A stretch of 64,000 nucleotides of DNA from Alicyclobacillus pomorum DSM 14955 (GCF_000472905.1 NZ_AXAR01000012.1:1-64000); one strand, 5' to 3'. Shown: positions 38,200 through 50,360, counted from the first letter of the stretch. Notes: generated by a model not told the origin, from the letters alone. Program-made: numbers and translations.

Positions 38200-40455
38200 A
38201 TGGACGTGTTTTCTGTAACGCCCGAGATGGAGCGCATAGTGTCTGGTCTGAACCCAGAACAGCGCACGGCGGTGGAGACAACGGAGGGCCCGTTGCTGAT
38301 CATCGCTGGGGCAGGGAGCGGCAAGACCAGTGTGCTGACGCGGCGCATCGCCTGGTTGATGGCCACACGGCGTGTGCCGCCATGGAGTATCTTGGCCATC
38401 ACGTTTACCAATAAGGCGGCGCGGGAGATGCGGGAGCGGATTGAGCAACTGGTCGGTCCGGCGGCCAACGACATTTGGGCGATGACGTTCCACTCGATGT
38501 GTGTACGGATTTTGCGCAGGGATATCGAGCAACTCGGTTATCAGCGCGGGTTTACCATCCTTGACGACGGAGATCAACTGGCGACCATCAAGCGGATTCT
38601 GTCCGACTTAAATATTGATTCCAAACGCTTTGAACCGCGGGCGATTCAGTCTGCCATCAGTTCGGCGAAAAACGAATTGAAGACGGCAGGGAAAGTTCGC
38701 GACATGGCCGGGAATCCATGGCAAGTGACGGTTGGCGACGTGTATTTGGAGTACGAGCGGCGCCTGAAGACCAACAACGCGCTGGACTTCGACGACCTGA
38801 TTATGAAGACGGTGCAGTTGTTTGAAAAACATCCGGATGTGCTGCAGTTTTATCACAACAAGTTCCACTACATTCACGTGGACGAGTATCAGGATACCAA
38901 CCACGCGCAGTACCGACTTGTGAAGCTGTTGGCAGAGAAACGGAAGAACGTGTGCGTAGTTGGGGATTCGGATCAGTCCATTTATAGTTGGCGCGGAGCG
39001 GACATCCGAAACTTTCTCGAGTTTGAGCGAGATTATCCGGATGCGAAAGTCATCCGCTTGGAACAGAATTACCGGTCCACCAAGACCATTCTCAACATTG
39101 CCAACCACGTCATCAAGAACAATGTACAGCGCAAAGAAAAGACGCTGTGGACGGAAAATCCAGAAGGGGACAAAGCGGTCCTGTTTCAGGCGATGGATGA
39201 GAAAGTGGAGGCGCGGTATATTGTCGAGCGGATTCAGGAGCATGTGAAAAACGGAGGCCGCTACGATGATTGCGCAGTGTTGTATCGCGTCAACGCGCAG
39301 TCTCGTGTGATTGAAGAAGTGTTTCTGCAGGCAGGTATCCCATATCGCATCTTTGGTGGACTGAAGTTCTATGACCGTAAGGAAATCAAAGATATCCTGG
39401 CGTACTTACGGCTCATGGTGAATCCGCACGACGACATCAGCCTGGAACGCATCATCAATGTGCCGAAGCGCGGGATTGGTGCTGGTACGGTTGAGAAGTT
39501 GCAGACTTTGGCTAACCAATATGGATTATCTTTGTACCAGGCGTTGGAGCGCGCGAGTCAAGCCGGCATCAGCGGTCGGGCGCTCGGCGCCCTCAGCGGC
39601 TTTCTTCAGATGATGGACAACCTGCTGAACATGAAGGAATTCCTCAGTGTCACGGAATTGACTGAGGAAATTTTGAAGCATACCGGGTATATTGAATCGT
39701 TGAGATTGGAGCGTTCGCTTGAAGCGGATGCCCGCATTGAAAACTTGCAGGAGTTCCTGTCGGTGACACGGGAGTACGATGCCCGTTGGCAAACCAGTGA
39801 CGACGAGGATGAACTGACCGCGTTCCTCACGGAAGTGGCTTTGGTCGCAGATACGGATATGAACGGTGGGAAGCCGGAAGAAATTGCGCCATCCGGAGAG
39901 GAGAACCAGGTTGTCCTGATGACGTTGCACAGCGCCAAGGGTCTGGAGTTTCCAATCGTGTTTCTTCCCGGTTTTGAAGAAGGTTTGTTTCCACACAGCC
40001 GGTCACTGGATTCGGATTCGGAAATGGAAGAAGAGCGCAGGTTATGCTATGTCGGGATCACCCGTGCAAAGCAGAAATTGTATGTGACCACGTGCACCGC
40101 GAGGACCATCTTCGGGCAATTTCGGCATTCCATGCCGTCGCGTTTCTTGGCTGAAATGCCTCCGGAGTACTTGAAACGCGATGACGGGATGAGTCGCCCG
40201 CGGACAGCGTGGGCGCCTCGCATCGATTCTGCGGGACGCGCGCCCATTTCCAACATTCCGCCGTCTTTCGGCGCGGATCTCAGTGTGGAGTACGGCGTCG
40301 GTGACAAGGTGGAACACCGTAAATGGGGTATTGGCACGATTGTTGAAAAGAAGGGCGACGGCGAGGATATGGAACTCACCATCGCGTTTCCTGCGCCGAT
40401 AGGTGTGAAGAAATTGCTGGCGAAATTTGCGCCGATAAAAAAAGTCAGTGCGTAA
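38200..40455 (+). CDS. pcrA: ATP-dependent DNA helicase PcrA (UvrD family)
   Basis: 751-aa superfamily 1A helicase needed for repair and plasmid replication in Bacillota. Walker A is IIAGAGSGKTS (34-44), motif Ia ITFTNKAAREMRER, motif II HVDEYQDTNHAQ, motif III VVGDSDQSIYSWRGAD, motif IV LEQNYRST, motif V LMTLHSAKGLEFP and motif VI RLCYVGITRAK. The C-terminal tail ends in a small Tudor-like RNA polymerase-binding segment (VGDKVEHRKWGIGTIV). The ATG at 38200 is close to AAAGGTGG; a GTG two codons later has better spacing. ligA follows after 60 bp, an arrangement common in this group. Confidence 0.96.
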   Translation: MDVFSVTPEMERIVSGLNPEQRTAVETTEGPLLIIAGAGSGKTSVLTRRIAWLMATRRVPPWSILAITFTNKAAREMRERIEQLVGPAANDIWAMTFHSMCVRILRRDIEQLGYQRGFTILDDGDQLATIKRILSDLNIDSKRFEPRAIQSAISSAKNELKTAGKVRDMAGNPWQVTVGDVYLEYERRLKTNNALDFDDLIMKTVQLFEKHPDVLQFYHNKFHYIHVDEYQDTNHAQYRLVKLLAEKRKNVCVVGDSDQSIYSWRGADIRNFLEFERDYPDAKVIRLEQNYRSTKTILNIANHVIKNNVQRKEKTLWTENPEGDKAVLFQAMDEKVEARYIVERIQEHVKNGGRYDDCAVLYRVNAQSRVIEEVFLQAGIPYRIFGGLKFYDRKEIKDILAYLRLMVNPHDDISLERIINVPKRGIGAGTVEKLQTLANQYGLSLYQALERASQAGISGRALGALSGFLQMMDNLLNMKEFLSVTELTEEILKHTGYIESLRLERSLEADARIENLQEFLSVTREYDARWQTSDDEDELTAFLTEVALVADTDMNGGKPEEIAPSGEENQVVLMTLHSAKGLEFPIVFLPGFEEGLFPHSRSLDSDSEMEEERRLCYVGITRAKQKLYVTTCTARTIFGQFRHSMPSRFLAEMPPEYLKRDDGMSRPRTAWAPRIDSAGRAPISNIPPSFGADLSVEYGVGDKVEHRKWGIGTIVEKKGDGEDMELTIAFPAPIGVKKLLAKFAPIKKVSA

Positions 40456-42561
<2,106 letters not shown>

Positions 42562-42571
42562 ACGACAGGGT

Positions 42572-42598
42572 GAGAGCTTGGCGATGCGCCAAGCTCTC
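42572..42598. terminator. hairpin between ligA and a convergent small gene
   Basis: GAGAGCTTGGCG (42572-42583), loop ATG, CGCCAAGCTCTC (42587-42598). Perfect 12-bp stem without a T-run. Confidence 0.7.
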
Positions 42599-42605
42599 GC
42601 GAAGG

Positions 42606-42758
42606 CTATTGGCGGCCGCGAATGAATTCCTGAACCGTGTACTTTTCTTCTGATTTCGCGTGAAACCAAGCGACGCGTGTGGATAGCCTACCCAGTGCAA
42701 AGATGGCGGGAACCGCAACAATACAAGCGAGTATGATTTCGTTTTGCGTCAACGTCAT
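42606..42758 (-). CDS. small single-pass membrane protein (50 aa)
   Basis: Short gene convergent with ligA. The protein starts MTLTQNEII, has one hydrophobic helix (IILACIVAVPAIFALGRL, about residues 8-25) and a soluble, charged C-terminus (SEEKYTVQEFIRGRQ). Upstream on the minus strand GGAGGGG sits two bases before the ATG and eight bases before an in-frame TTG at 42752, which may be the real start. Support comes from the ribosome site, the membrane helix, and the terminator hairpin placed exactly between it and ligA. No family recognised. Confidence 0.6.
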   Translation of the reverse strand: MTLTQNEIILACIVAVPAIFALGRLSTRVAWFHAKSEEKYTVQEFIRGRQ

Positions 42759-42993
42759 CCCCTCCGTTTCTACGTGGTTGTGACGGATGTCGAGTACCTA
42801 GTTCATGGGTATGTGACAAGACTGACAAACATGCACTGTCCGTTTTGTGTGACCTTGTCGTTGTGCTGACCCTATCCCATGTTGGGGACTGTTGCTATAA
42901 TGGTACAGTGTGCGACAGACAGAAATCGACACGGTCGCATCGAATCGTATGACTATGATGCTGACTCCGTATTGGTCAGGAAGGATGTCGGGT

Positions 42994-43953
42994 ATGCATT
43001 CATCTTGGTATTACATCCTCAGCTTTGTCGTTGCGTTTGTCTTCGTGTATGGGTCCGTCCCGTATATTCGCAAGGTGGCGATGAGGCTGGGATTTGTCGA
43101 TAGGCCGAATCCTCGCAAGATCCATAAGGAACCCATTCCGTTGCTCGGTGGATTGCCGTTGTACGCAGGCTTTGTACTCACTGCGGGAATTTTCGGGGAC
43201 GGTGGTAAAACCTTCTGGGGCATTGCTGCTGGTGGCCTGCTCATTTTCAGTATTGGCGTGATTGACGACTACTACAAGACGCGCGGGAAGGACTTTAAAG
43301 CGTGGCCGAAGTTCATCATGCAGATATTGGCCGCCATCATCTTGGTTGCGTTTGGTGTCAGTATCGGCGGCATCAGTCTGCCGTTTCACCACACGTTCTA
43401 CACATTCCCGCTCTGGCTGTCCGCGCTGACCACGATTTTGTGGGTTGTCGCCATTACCAACATGATGAACTTTCTGGACGGCGTGGATGGTCTTGCGTCG
43501 GGATTGGCCGCCATCTCCGCGACAACGCTGTTTTTTATTGCGCTGCTCAAAGGGCAACCTTCGATGGCCGTGTTTGCCGTGGTGCTCATCGGGTGTGCGC
43601 TCGGTTTTCTCCGTCACAATTTCCACCCAGCCCGCATCTTTATGGGCGATGCCGGCGCTACGTTTTTAGGCTACGTTCTGGCCGCCATTGCGGTTGGCGG
43701 TGCCTTTAAGAGTGCAACCTTGGTGTCTCTGGTCGTCCCCGTACTGGCGCTTGGTGTTCCCATCCTCGACACGACTTGGGTCATCATCCGCAGATTCCGC
43801 GAGAACCGTCCGATTTACGTCGCAGACAAAGGCCACACGTTTCACATGCTCATGAAATCCGGCCTTAGCCAGGTACAAACGGTTGCGTTTCTGTATTTGC
43901 TTGGCATCTGCTTTTCGTTGGCCTCCATCGTGGTGCTGCTGGTGGTGCGTTGA
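42994..43953 (+). CDS. tagO: polyprenyl-phosphate N-acetylhexosamine-1-phosphate transferase (TagO/WecA/MraY family)
   Basis: 319-aa multi-spanning enzyme that moves GlcNAc-1-phosphate (or a similar sugar phosphate) from UDP-sugar to undecaprenyl phosphate, starting teichoic acid or other wall polymers. Signature loops are DRPNPRKIHKEPIPLLGG, IGVIDDYYKTRGKDF, NMMNFLDGVDGLASG, FMGDAGATFLGYVLA and the C-terminal DKGHTFHMLM. These distinguish the TagO/WecA branch from MraY, which has a different final motif. The ATG at 42994 has AGGAAGG nine bases upstream. It is a single gene with its own terminator; no tag cluster is in the window. Confidence 0.88.
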   Translation: MHSSWYYILSFVVAFVFVYGSVPYIRKVAMRLGFVDRPNPRKIHKEPIPLLGGLPLYAGFVLTAGIFGDGGKTFWGIAAGGLLIFSIGVIDDYYKTRGKDFKAWPKFIMQILAAIILVAFGVSIGGISLPFHHTFYTFPLWLSALTTILWVVAITNMMNFLDGVDGLASGLAAISATTLFFIALLKGQPSMAVFAVVLIGCALGFLRHNFHPARIFMGDAGATFLGYVLAAIAVGGAFKSATLVSLVVPVLALGVPILDTTWVIIRRFRENRPIYVADKGHTFHMLMKSGLSQVQTVAFLYLLGICFSLASIVVLLVVR

Positions 43954-44020
43954 ACCGATTTGACAGTGCCGAAAAGGCCCGATACTCCATCCGTGTCAGG
44001 AAACGGTGAGTACTTCCGCG

Positions 44021-44052
44021 ACTGGGACTGTGTTGTACAGCCCCAGTTTTTT
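44021..44052 (+). terminator. terminator after the TagO-like gene
   Basis: ACTGGGACTG (44021-44030) pairs with CAGCCCCAGT (44038-44047), one A-C mismatch, followed by five T. Confidence 0.85.
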
Positions 44053-44116
44053 CGCGTATGCGGCTCACCGAAAGTCTGCGCATCGACGGATCAGCGCTCC
44101 ACGAGCGCGGAATATG

Positions 44117-44145
44117 TGCGACCTCCCCTTTCCATATGCTATAAT
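44117..44145 (+). promoter_or_regulatory. promoter of gatCAB
   Basis: Perfect -10 TATAAT (44140-44145) with a weak -35 TGCGAC (44117-44122), 17-bp spacer, about 70 bp before gatC. No T-box pattern was seen. Confidence 0.55.
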
Positions 44146-44213
44146 CCCCGAAGAGCGTTATTGAGTGTGCGTCAACAAAATTGACATGACATAGTCAGTG
44201 AGGAGGAAATGGT

Positions 44214-44504
44214 GTGAAGATTACCGAGGACACCATTCGTCACGTGGCGAAACTGGCTCGATTGGCGGTCAGCGACGAAGACGTCGCGAAGTTGGCCCCA
44301 CAGTTGAGCGACATCATGGATTACAACGAACAACTGCAATCCGTCGCCCTGGACGACGTGCCGCCAACCAGTCATCCGTTTGAACTGTACAATGCGCTTC
44401 GAGAGGATGAACCCCGGCCGAGTTTGCCGCGAGAGAAAGCCCTCGCGAACGCCCCAGATACAGATGGAGAACAAGTCCGCGTACCCGCGGTGTTGGAAGG
44501 TTGA
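44214..44504 (+). CDS. gatC: Asp-tRNA(Asn)/Glu-tRNA(Gln) amidotransferase subunit C
   Basis: 96-aa small subunit that stabilises GatA in the transamidosome. It has the typical [21 protein letters not shown] start and a C-terminal region with [20 protein letters not shown]. The start is GTG at 44214 with GAGGAGG upstream. First gene of gatCAB; gatA begins seven bases after its stop. Confidence 0.95.
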   Translation: MKITEDTIRHVAKLARLAVSDEDVAKLAPQLSDIMDYNEQLQSVALDDVPPTSHPFELYNALREDEPRPSLPREKALANAPDTDGEQVRVPAVLEG

Positions 44505-44511
44505 GTCGAAT

Positions 44512-45954
44512 ATGCCGATACATACTGTAAAGGAAATTGTCGAGTCCCTGAAACGGCGTGAAACAACCCCTGTCGATTGGACAAGCGCCAGCCTGAAGGA
44601 AATCAGCCAGCATGACTCCAAGGTTCAAGCGTTCTTGCACGTGGATGAAGAAGGCGCGATGAACCGCGCGAAGTCGTTGAGCGAGAACGGCAACGCCTCT
44701 TTGTTCGGCGTACCCTACGCGCTGAAGGACAACCTGTGCACGGAGGGCATTCGCACGACGGCTGCCAGCCGCATCTTGGAAAATTACATCCCACCGTACT
44801 CTGCAACGGTCGTCAAGAAACTCGAGGCGGCCGGCGGCGTATTGGTCGGGAAAACCAATATGGACGAATTCGCTATGGGCTCGTCCACGGAGAACTCCGC
44901 GTTCCAGAAGACCAAGAATCCGTATGATTTGAACTGTGTACCGGGCGGATCGAGCGGCGGGTCAGCGGCCGCTGTAGCAGCGGGAATGGTGCCGTTTGCC
45001 CTCGGATCTGACACCGGCGGATCCATTCGGCAGCCCGCAGCGTTCTGCGGCGTCGTAGGACTCAAACCGACATATGGCCGGGTCTCCCGTTTTGGATTGA
45101 TTGCTTTTGCATCGTCACTGGATCAAATTGGACCGTTTACGCGTACGGTGGAAGATGCAGCGTACGTGATGCAAGCCATCAGTGGACACGATCCACTCGA
45201 TTCCACGTCGGCACCGGTCGACGTCGATGACTTCATTTCCGGACTCAGTGCAGACGTGAAAGGCTTGAAGATTGGCGTCGTCACGGACATCGATTCGGAA
45301 GGACTGCACCCGGATGTTCGGGCCGCCGTCGACAAGGCCGTCGAGACATTGAGGAGTGCCGGCGCTGAGGTCGTCGAAGTGCAGCTGCCGCACAGTCAGT
45401 ACGCGGTCGCCACGTACTACCTGATTGCTCCAGCCGAAGCCTCGTCGAACCTGGCGCGGTACGACGGTGTGCGGTACGGTAAGCGAGCCGTCGGAGAGAC
45501 GTTGCTCGAGATGTACGAGCGCACGCGCAGTGAAGGTTTTGGCATGGAAGTGAAGCGACGCATCATGATTGGCACCTACGCGCTGTCTTCCGGCTACTAC
45601 GACGCGTTCTACCTGCGTGCGCAAAAGATGCGGACGTTGATTCGCCAAGATTACGAGGCAGCGTTTGAACAGTGCGACGTGATTGTCACGCCGACAGCAC
45701 CGACTCCGGCATTCCGATTTGGCGAGAAAGTAGATAATCCGCTGCAGATGTACTTGAACGACATGTACACCATTCCGGCTAACCTCGCGGGATTGCCTGG
45801 CATCAGCGTGCCCTGCGGCGTGTCTGCAGACGGTTTGCCGATTGGGCTGCAGATGGTCGGACGAGCGTTCGACGAACGCACGCTGCTCCGGGCTGCATAC
45901 GCGTACGAACAACTGCGCGGCTTCGCTATGCCGGCGCCGAAGGTGGAGGGATAA
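44512..45954 (+). CDS. gatA: Asp/Glu-tRNA amidotransferase subunit A (amidase)
   Basis: 480-aa glutaminase subunit that releases ammonia for conversion of Glu-tRNA(Gln) and Asp-tRNA(Asn). The Ser-cisSer-Lys triad lies in [11 protein letters not shown] (Lys), [15 protein letters not shown] (cisSer) and [17 protein letters not shown] (Ser). The ATG at 44512 has GGAAGG upstream; the frame continues further upstream inside gatC. gatB follows one base after its stop. Confidence 0.96.
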   Translation: MPIHTVKEIVESLKRRETTPVDWTSASLKEISQHDSKVQAFLHVDEEGAMNRAKSLSENGNASLFGVPYALKDNLCTEGIRTTAASRILENYIPPYSATVVKKLEAAGGVLVGKTNMDEFAMGSSTENSAFQKTKNPYDLNCVPGGSSGGSAAAVAAGMVPFALGSDTGGSIRQPAAFCGVVGLKPTYGRVSRFGLIAFASSLDQIGPFTRTVEDAAYVMQAISGHDPLDSTSAPVDVDDFISGLSADVKGLKIGVVTDIDSEGLHPDVRAAVDKAVETLRSAGAEVVEVQLPHSQYAVATYYLIAPAEASSNLARYDGVRYGKRAVGETLLEMYERTRSEGFGMEVKRRIMIGTYALSSGYYDAFYLRAQKMRTLIRQDYEAAFEQCDVIVTPTAPTPAFRFGEKVDNPLQMYLNDMYTIPANLAGLPGISVPCGVSADGLPIGLQMVGRAFDERTLLRAAYAYEQLRGFAMPAPKVEG

Positions 45955-45955
45955 C

Positions 45956-47386
45956 ATGGCGTTCGAAACGGTCATCGGGCTGGAAGTGCACGTTGAGCTG
46001 AAGACGAAGAGCAAGATTTTCTGCGGATGTCAGACGGACTTCGGCGCGCCGCCGAACACCAACGTCTGCCCCATCTGCCTTGGGCATCCTGGTACGCTCC
46101 CGGTGCTCAACAAGGAAGCCGTGGAGCTGGCGCTCCGCGCAGCGACAGCGCTCAATTGCAAAATCAACCAGGACTGCAAGTTTGATCGGAAAAACTACTT
46201 TTATCCGGATCTGCCGAAGGGCTACCAAATTTCACAATATGACCAACCCATCGGCGAACACGGCTACATCGAAATCGACGTTAATGGCGAACGCAAGCGC
46301 ATTGGCATCGTGCGCGTTCACCTAGAAGAAGACGCCGGGAAGTCCATGCACGCTGCGGACGGCAGCCATACGCTCGTCGACTACAACCGGACTGGCGTGC
46401 CGCTCATTGAAATCGTGTCAGAACCGGACATTCGCTCTCCGGAAGAAGCGCGGCTGTATCTGGAAGGCATTAAGTCCATCATGCAGTATTGCGGTATTTC
46501 CGACTGCCGGATGGAGGAAGGCTCACTTCGCTGTGACGCCAACATCTCGCTTCGGCCGGTCGGGCAACAGGAGTTTGGGCAAAAGGCCGAGTTGAAAAAC
46601 ATGAACTCCTTCCGCAACGTGCAAAAAGGTCTGGAGTACGAAGTCCAGCGCCAGGCCGAAATCTTGAGTAGCGGAGGCACCGTCGTACAAGAAACGCGGC
46701 GCTTTGACGAAGCGACACAGACCACCGTCTCCATGCGCTCCAAGGAAGAAGCCCACGATTACCGTTACTTCCCAGAGCCAGACTTAGTGCGTCTGCGCGT
46801 GGACGACGAATGGCTGGACAGGGTGCGCGCTTCGTTGCCTGAGTTGCCGTTGGAGAAGCGGGATCGGTACATGAAAGAGCTGCAACTCCCGGTGTACGAC
46901 GCGGGTGTGCTTACCAGCGATATCGACATCGCGAATTACTTTGAGGCGGTTGTTGAAGCCGGGGTGGATCCGAAATCCGCTTCCAACTGGGTGATGAGCG
47001 ACGTCCTCGGCTACGTCAACGCCGAGGGGCTGACGATTCAACAGTTCCCGGTGAAGGCGGAGCAACTGGCTGGGCTGATTCAGGAGATTGCGTCCGGCAA
47101 GATTTCTATCAAACAGGGCCGCGAAGTGTTCAAGATCATGTGTGAGACGGGCAAAGACGCTACAGTCGTCATCCGTGAGAAAGGCTTTGAGCAGATCAGC
47201 GACGAAGGCGCACTTGTGGCCATTGTCGAAGAAGCGATTGCAAAGAACCCCAAGTCGGTGGAAGACTACCGGGCTGGCAAGGAAAAAGCGCTAGGCGCAC
47301 TGGTCGGGCAAGTGATGAAAGCGACCAAGGGCAAAGCCAACCCGGCTGTCGTGAACAAGATGATTTTGGAACGGATTCGCGGTTAA
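45956..47386 (+). CDS. gatB: Asp/Glu-tRNA amidotransferase subunit B
   Basis: 476-aa kinase and tRNA-binding subunit. The N-terminal [12 protein letters not shown] and [15 protein letters not shown] with the paired zinc cysteines (FCGCQTD, CPICLG), the [15 protein letters not shown] block, and the C-terminal YqeY-like domain ([20 protein letters not shown] region) are all present. The ATG at 45956 follows GGAGGG directly after gatA. The presence of GatCAB implies no GlnRS, as usual in Bacillota. A T-less hairpin follows. Confidence 0.96.
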   Translation: MAFETVIGLEVHVELKTKSKIFCGCQTDFGAPPNTNVCPICLGHPGTLPVLNKEAVELALRAATALNCKINQDCKFDRKNYFYPDLPKGYQISQYDQPIGEHGYIEIDVNGERKRIGIVRVHLEEDAGKSMHAADGSHTLVDYNRTGVPLIEIVSEPDIRSPEEARLYLEGIKSIMQYCGISDCRMEEGSLRCDANISLRPVGQQEFGQKAELKNMNSFRNVQKGLEYEVQRQAEILSSGGTVVQETRRFDEATQTTVSMRSKEEAHDYRYFPEPDLVRLRVDDEWLDRVRASLPELPLEKRDRYMKELQLPVYDAGVLTSDIDIANYFEAVVEAGVDPKSASNWVMSDVLGYVNAEGLTIQQFPVKAEQLAGLIQEIASGKISIKQGREVFKIMCETGKDATVVIREKGFEQISDEGALVAIVEEAIAKNPKSVEDYRAGKEKALGALVGQVMKATKGKANPAVVNKMILERIRG

Positions 47387-47397
47387 CACATAGTACG

Positions 47398-47424
47398 ACC
47401 AGGCCAGCGGCGAACTGGCCTGGT
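47398..47424 (+). terminator. hairpin between gatB and the rRNA methyltransferase
   Basis: ACCAGGCCAG (47398-47407) and CTGGCCTGGT (47415-47424), perfect 10-bp stem, no T-run. Confidence 0.5.
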
Positions 47425-47443
47425 GGCGCATTGGAGGTACGAC

Positions 47444-48802
47444 ATGCAATCCCAAGTTCCCGTTCAAGTCGGACAAACCTACGAAGTAGAGGCGACGCGT
47501 CTCAACGACGACGGGGAAGGGGTTGCTACTGTCGACGGCTTCACCGTGTTTGTACCGCAACTCTTGCCAGGGGAGCGGGCGAATATCGTCATCTCGGCCG
47601 TCGAAAAGCGGTTTGCACGCGGCAAAGTGACAGGGGAACTTCGCCGGACGGAGCATGTCCGGGAGGTTCCCCGTTGTCACGTCTTCGGTGCGTGTGGCGG
47701 TTGTCAGTTCCAGCACGTGACGTATTCGGAGCAGCTCCGACACAAGCGGGAGATGGTGGTTCAGGCGCTGGCGCGGTTTGCGAAACTGCCTGACGTGCCC
47801 GTTCTGCCGACTCTCGGCATGGAACATCCGTGGGCGTACCGCAACCAGGTTCAGGTTCCGCTGTCCTACGATGAATCATCCGGTCGCCTCGTGCAGGGGT
47901 TCTTCGGTCCGGCCAGTCACCGAGTCATCGCCACCGAATCATGCCACCTCGAACCGCCGGAGATGGAAGAGACCATTCGCCAAGTGGTTCGCTCGCTGGA
48001 ATCAACCCTGGGTCACAGATCATCTGCCCTCCACCACGTCATTGTGCGCCAGTCGTTCACCAACGGCGAACAGATGGTCATCTTGTGCGTGCGAGACAAC
48101 GCCGTAGTGACTTCCCCCGTCGTTGATGCCATTGCTGCGTTGCCGCGGGTGGTATGTGTTGCCGTGACGGTGCAACCGCGCCCACACGGGCCCGTGTGGG
48201 GCAAGAACGTCCGCGTCTTGCACGGGAAGCCGCACTTGGTGGAGCGGATGGGCGACCTCGAATTTCTCATTTCCCCTCGCTCGTTCTTTCAAGTCAACAC
48301 GGTGCAGGCGGAAGTCCTGTACAACCAGGCACTGGCATTTGCCGACGTCGGGCCGAACGACCGCGTCCTTGACGCATACTGCGGAACAGGCACGATGTCT
48401 CTGTTATTCGCCAGGCAGGCAGAACGCGTGCTCGGCATTGAGGTCATTGACGCTGCCGTGCGGGATGCGCGAGCCAACGCGGATCATAACCACGTCCAGA
48501 ACGTCGAGTTTACCGTAGGGGAAGTGGAGCGTGTGCTGCCACGCCGCATTGCCGCAGGGGAACGCTTCGACGTCGCCGTGGTGGATCCGCCCCGCAAAGG
48601 CTGCCACCCCGACGTCCTCAAGGCCTTGGCTGAGGCCCAGCCCCGGCGCATTGTCTACGTGTCCTGCAACCACATCACCCTCGCCCGGGACCTGCGGTAT
48701 CTCGCGGACGCCGGCTATGCGGTGGAGAAGGTACAGCCTGTGGATATGTTCCCACAGACGAGCCATGTGGAGTGCGTAGCGTCGACACGTTTTACCAAAT
48801 AA
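47444..48802 (+). CDS. rlmCD: 23S rRNA (uracil-C5)-methyltransferase, RlmCD/RumA type
   Basis: 452-aa enzyme with an N-terminal TRAM domain (about 1-65, EATRLNDDGEGVATVDGF). An iron-sulfur cluster motif (CHVFGACGGCQFQHV) and the C-terminal SAM fold (DRVLDAYCGTGTMSLLFA, VVDPPRKGCHPDVL) follow. The catalytic Cys is in IVYVSCNHITLARDL. Bacillus RlmCD methylates U747 and U1939; the exact site here is inferred. The ATG at 47444 has GGAGG upstream; the frame's earlier codon falls in the gatB hairpin. A terminator follows. Confidence 0.92.
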   Translation: MQSQVPVQVGQTYEVEATRLNDDGEGVATVDGFTVFVPQLLPGERANIVISAVEKRFARGKVTGELRRTEHVREVPRCHVFGACGGCQFQHVTYSEQLRHKREMVVQALARFAKLPDVPVLPTLGMEHPWAYRNQVQVPLSYDESSGRLVQGFFGPASHRVIATESCHLEPPEMEETIRQVVRSLESTLGHRSSALHHVIVRQSFTNGEQMVILCVRDNAVVTSPVVDAIAALPRVVCVAVTVQPRPHGPVWGKNVRVLHGKPHLVERMGDLEFLISPRSFFQVNTVQAEVLYNQALAFADVGPNDRVLDAYCGTGTMSLLFARQAERVLGIEVIDAAVRDARANADHNHVQNVEFTVGEVERVLPRRIAAGERFDVAVVDPPRKGCHPDVLKALAEAQPRRIVYVSCNHITLARDLRYLADAGYAVEKVQPVDMFPQTSHVECVASTRFTK

Positions 48803-48825
48803 CAGGAAACTGTCAACCCCACTCT

Positions 48826-48853
48826 GGCCCACTTGCTTCGGTGGGCCTATCCC
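48826..48853 (+). terminator. terminator after the rRNA methyltransferase
   Basis: GGCCCAC (48826-48832) and GTGGGCC (48841-48847), followed by TATCCCTTT. Confidence 0.6.
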
Positions 48854-48890
48854 TTTCCAATCGCATTACCTTAATTCTGAATTTTGCATC

Positions 48891-48896
48891 TATAAT
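48891..48896 (+). promoter_or_regulatory. -10 element ahead of the GH-A-like gene
   Basis: Perfect TATAAT 82 bp before the start codon; the -35 region is weak. Confidence 0.4.
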
Positions 48897-48977
48897 GGGT
48901 GGTATTAGCGAAGGTGCCACTACGAGTCGAACAGGATTCGGTCTCATGAAACCGTTCCGAAAGGATGTAGGCAGGAC

Positions 48978-50039
48978 ATGACACTGAAAACGAGAGGTGT
49001 CACCTACGATGTTGGAACACCGACTATCAACGGTGGATTGACCCGTGAGACCCTGCCGTTGCATCTGGTAGAACAGGAGATGCAGGCTATTGCGGGTGAG
49101 TTGCATTGTAATGCCGTCCGTGTTATCGGTCAGGACATGGGACGCCTGAAGATGGCAGCCCGAGTAGCGTCCAGTCAGGGATTGGACGTTTGGCTCTCAC
49201 CGACACTGCACGATGCCGATGAGCGAGAGACGTTCGACCAAATCATGGAGGCGGCTTGCGCAGCGGAGGAAATACGTAAAATGGGTACACAGGTCGTGCT
49301 GGTCATTGGATGCGAACTTAGCGTATTCATGTCCGGCATCATTCCGGGGAACAGCGGACTTGAGCGCCTGGCCACGCTGTCAGATCCCTCGCGATGGACC
49401 GAGGACTTTTTCGCACACGGATTGCCATTGGAGCGTTTGAACACGTTTTTAGCGCGTACCGCGACGGAGGCGAGACGTCATTTCGCTGGTCCAATCACCT
49501 ACGCATCAGGGCTATGGGAGGATATCGACTGGGACAATTTCGACTTCGTTGGCGTGGATGCCTACCGAGACGCGAGCAATGCGAGTCGGTGCCGCGATGT
49601 TGTCCGTAACTACCAAATCTATGGCAAACCGATAGTTGTGACTGAGTTTGGATGCTGCACTTACGTCGGCGCAGAGGATCAAGGCAGTATGGGCTGGATG
49701 GTCATCAATCGCAATTCCACAGCATGGTGCCTCAGCAAGCCACTGATACGGGACGAGGGCGTACAAGCACGGTACCTGACTGAGATGCTCACTCTATTCG
49801 AGGCAGAAGGCGTCGACGGCTGCTTCGTCTTCACATTTGTCAGCCCTAGCTATCCTTCCAGTCTCGATCCCCGTTATGACTTGGACACCGCCAGCTACAG
49901 TCTCGTACGTACCTGGCCCGAGGGACATGGTACAACTCGGTTACAGCTGCCGTGGGAACCGAAGGAAGCGTTTCACGCGGTGGCTCGCTTTTATGGAAAA
50001 TACGTGAATACACAAAGGATAGAAGAACGACAGGGTTGA
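48978..50039 (+). CDS. TIM-barrel protein, glycoside hydrolase clan GH-A-like
   Basis: 353 aa, no signal peptide, so predicted cytoplasmic. The N-terminus TRGVTYDVGTP, the barrel strands, WEDIDWDNFDFVGVDAYRD and especially IVVTEFGCCTYVGAEDQG fit a clan GH-A fold with the nucleophile Glu after strand 7. A possible acid/base Glu lies in VIGCELSVFM. The usual Asn before the acid/base residue is replaced by Cys, so activity is uncertain. Its closest family and substrate are not known to me. The coding sequence has a typical chromosomal codon pattern, and the gene marks the left border of the decayed region that follows. Confidence 0.6.
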   Translation: MTLKTRGVTYDVGTPTINGGLTRETLPLHLVEQEMQAIAGELHCNAVRVIGQDMGRLKMAARVASSQGLDVWLSPTLHDADERETFDQIMEAACAAEEIRKMGTQVVLVIGCELSVFMSGIIPGNSGLERLATLSDPSRWTEDFFAHGLPLERLNTFLARTATEARRHFAGPITYASGLWEDIDWDNFDFVGVDAYRDASNASRCRDVVRNYQIYGKPIVVTEFGCCTYVGAEDQGSMGWMVINRNSTAWCLSKPLIRDEGVQARYLTEMLTLFEAEGVDGCFVFTFVSPSYPSSLDPRYDLDTASYSLVRTWPEGHGTTRLQLPWEPKEAFHAVARFYGKYVNTQRIEERQG

Positions 50040-50185
50040 CGACATTCCAGAGGATGGCGGGTTCACTCAAGCTTTAATTCTCCTATCGGAGCGTCGACGA
50101 TTGAGTTTGTGGTTGGGATGCAGTAAGTGGAAGGTTTTATGAGATGTTTGACGAGTTGTAAAGACCTCATGCGAGGGGGAGTAGC

Positions 50186-50266
50186 GTGAACATTCGGAAC
50201 GTCAAAGAACGAGACTACGCTCCGATTGTGAGTGTGATGGATGAGTGGTGGGGCTCTCGGAGCTCT
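50186..50266 (+). pseudogene. GNAT acetyltransferase, N-terminal fragment
   Basis: MNIRNVKERDYAPIVSVMDE is a standard GNAT start, and the match stops after DEWWGSRSS, about 27 residues in. The acetyl-CoA-binding motif is missing. The open frame continues to 50410 with unrelated sequence. GAGGGGGAG precedes the ATG. Confidence 0.7.
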
Positions 50267-50360
50267 CGGAGGTTTAGCTATTTTTGCAACTCCAAATGGC
50301 ATCGGATATCCAAGTTCTTGCTCAGACACAATCGGCGTCCTGAAACTAAGCTGCGTGCTT

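Noticed and set aside
44146-44213. T-box leader ahead of gatCAB
   Set aside because: About 70 bases with no specifier stem, T-box sequence or terminator.
45115-46014. 299-codon minus-strand open frame
   Set aside because: Antisense shadow over gatA and the start of gatB, both of which are unambiguous.
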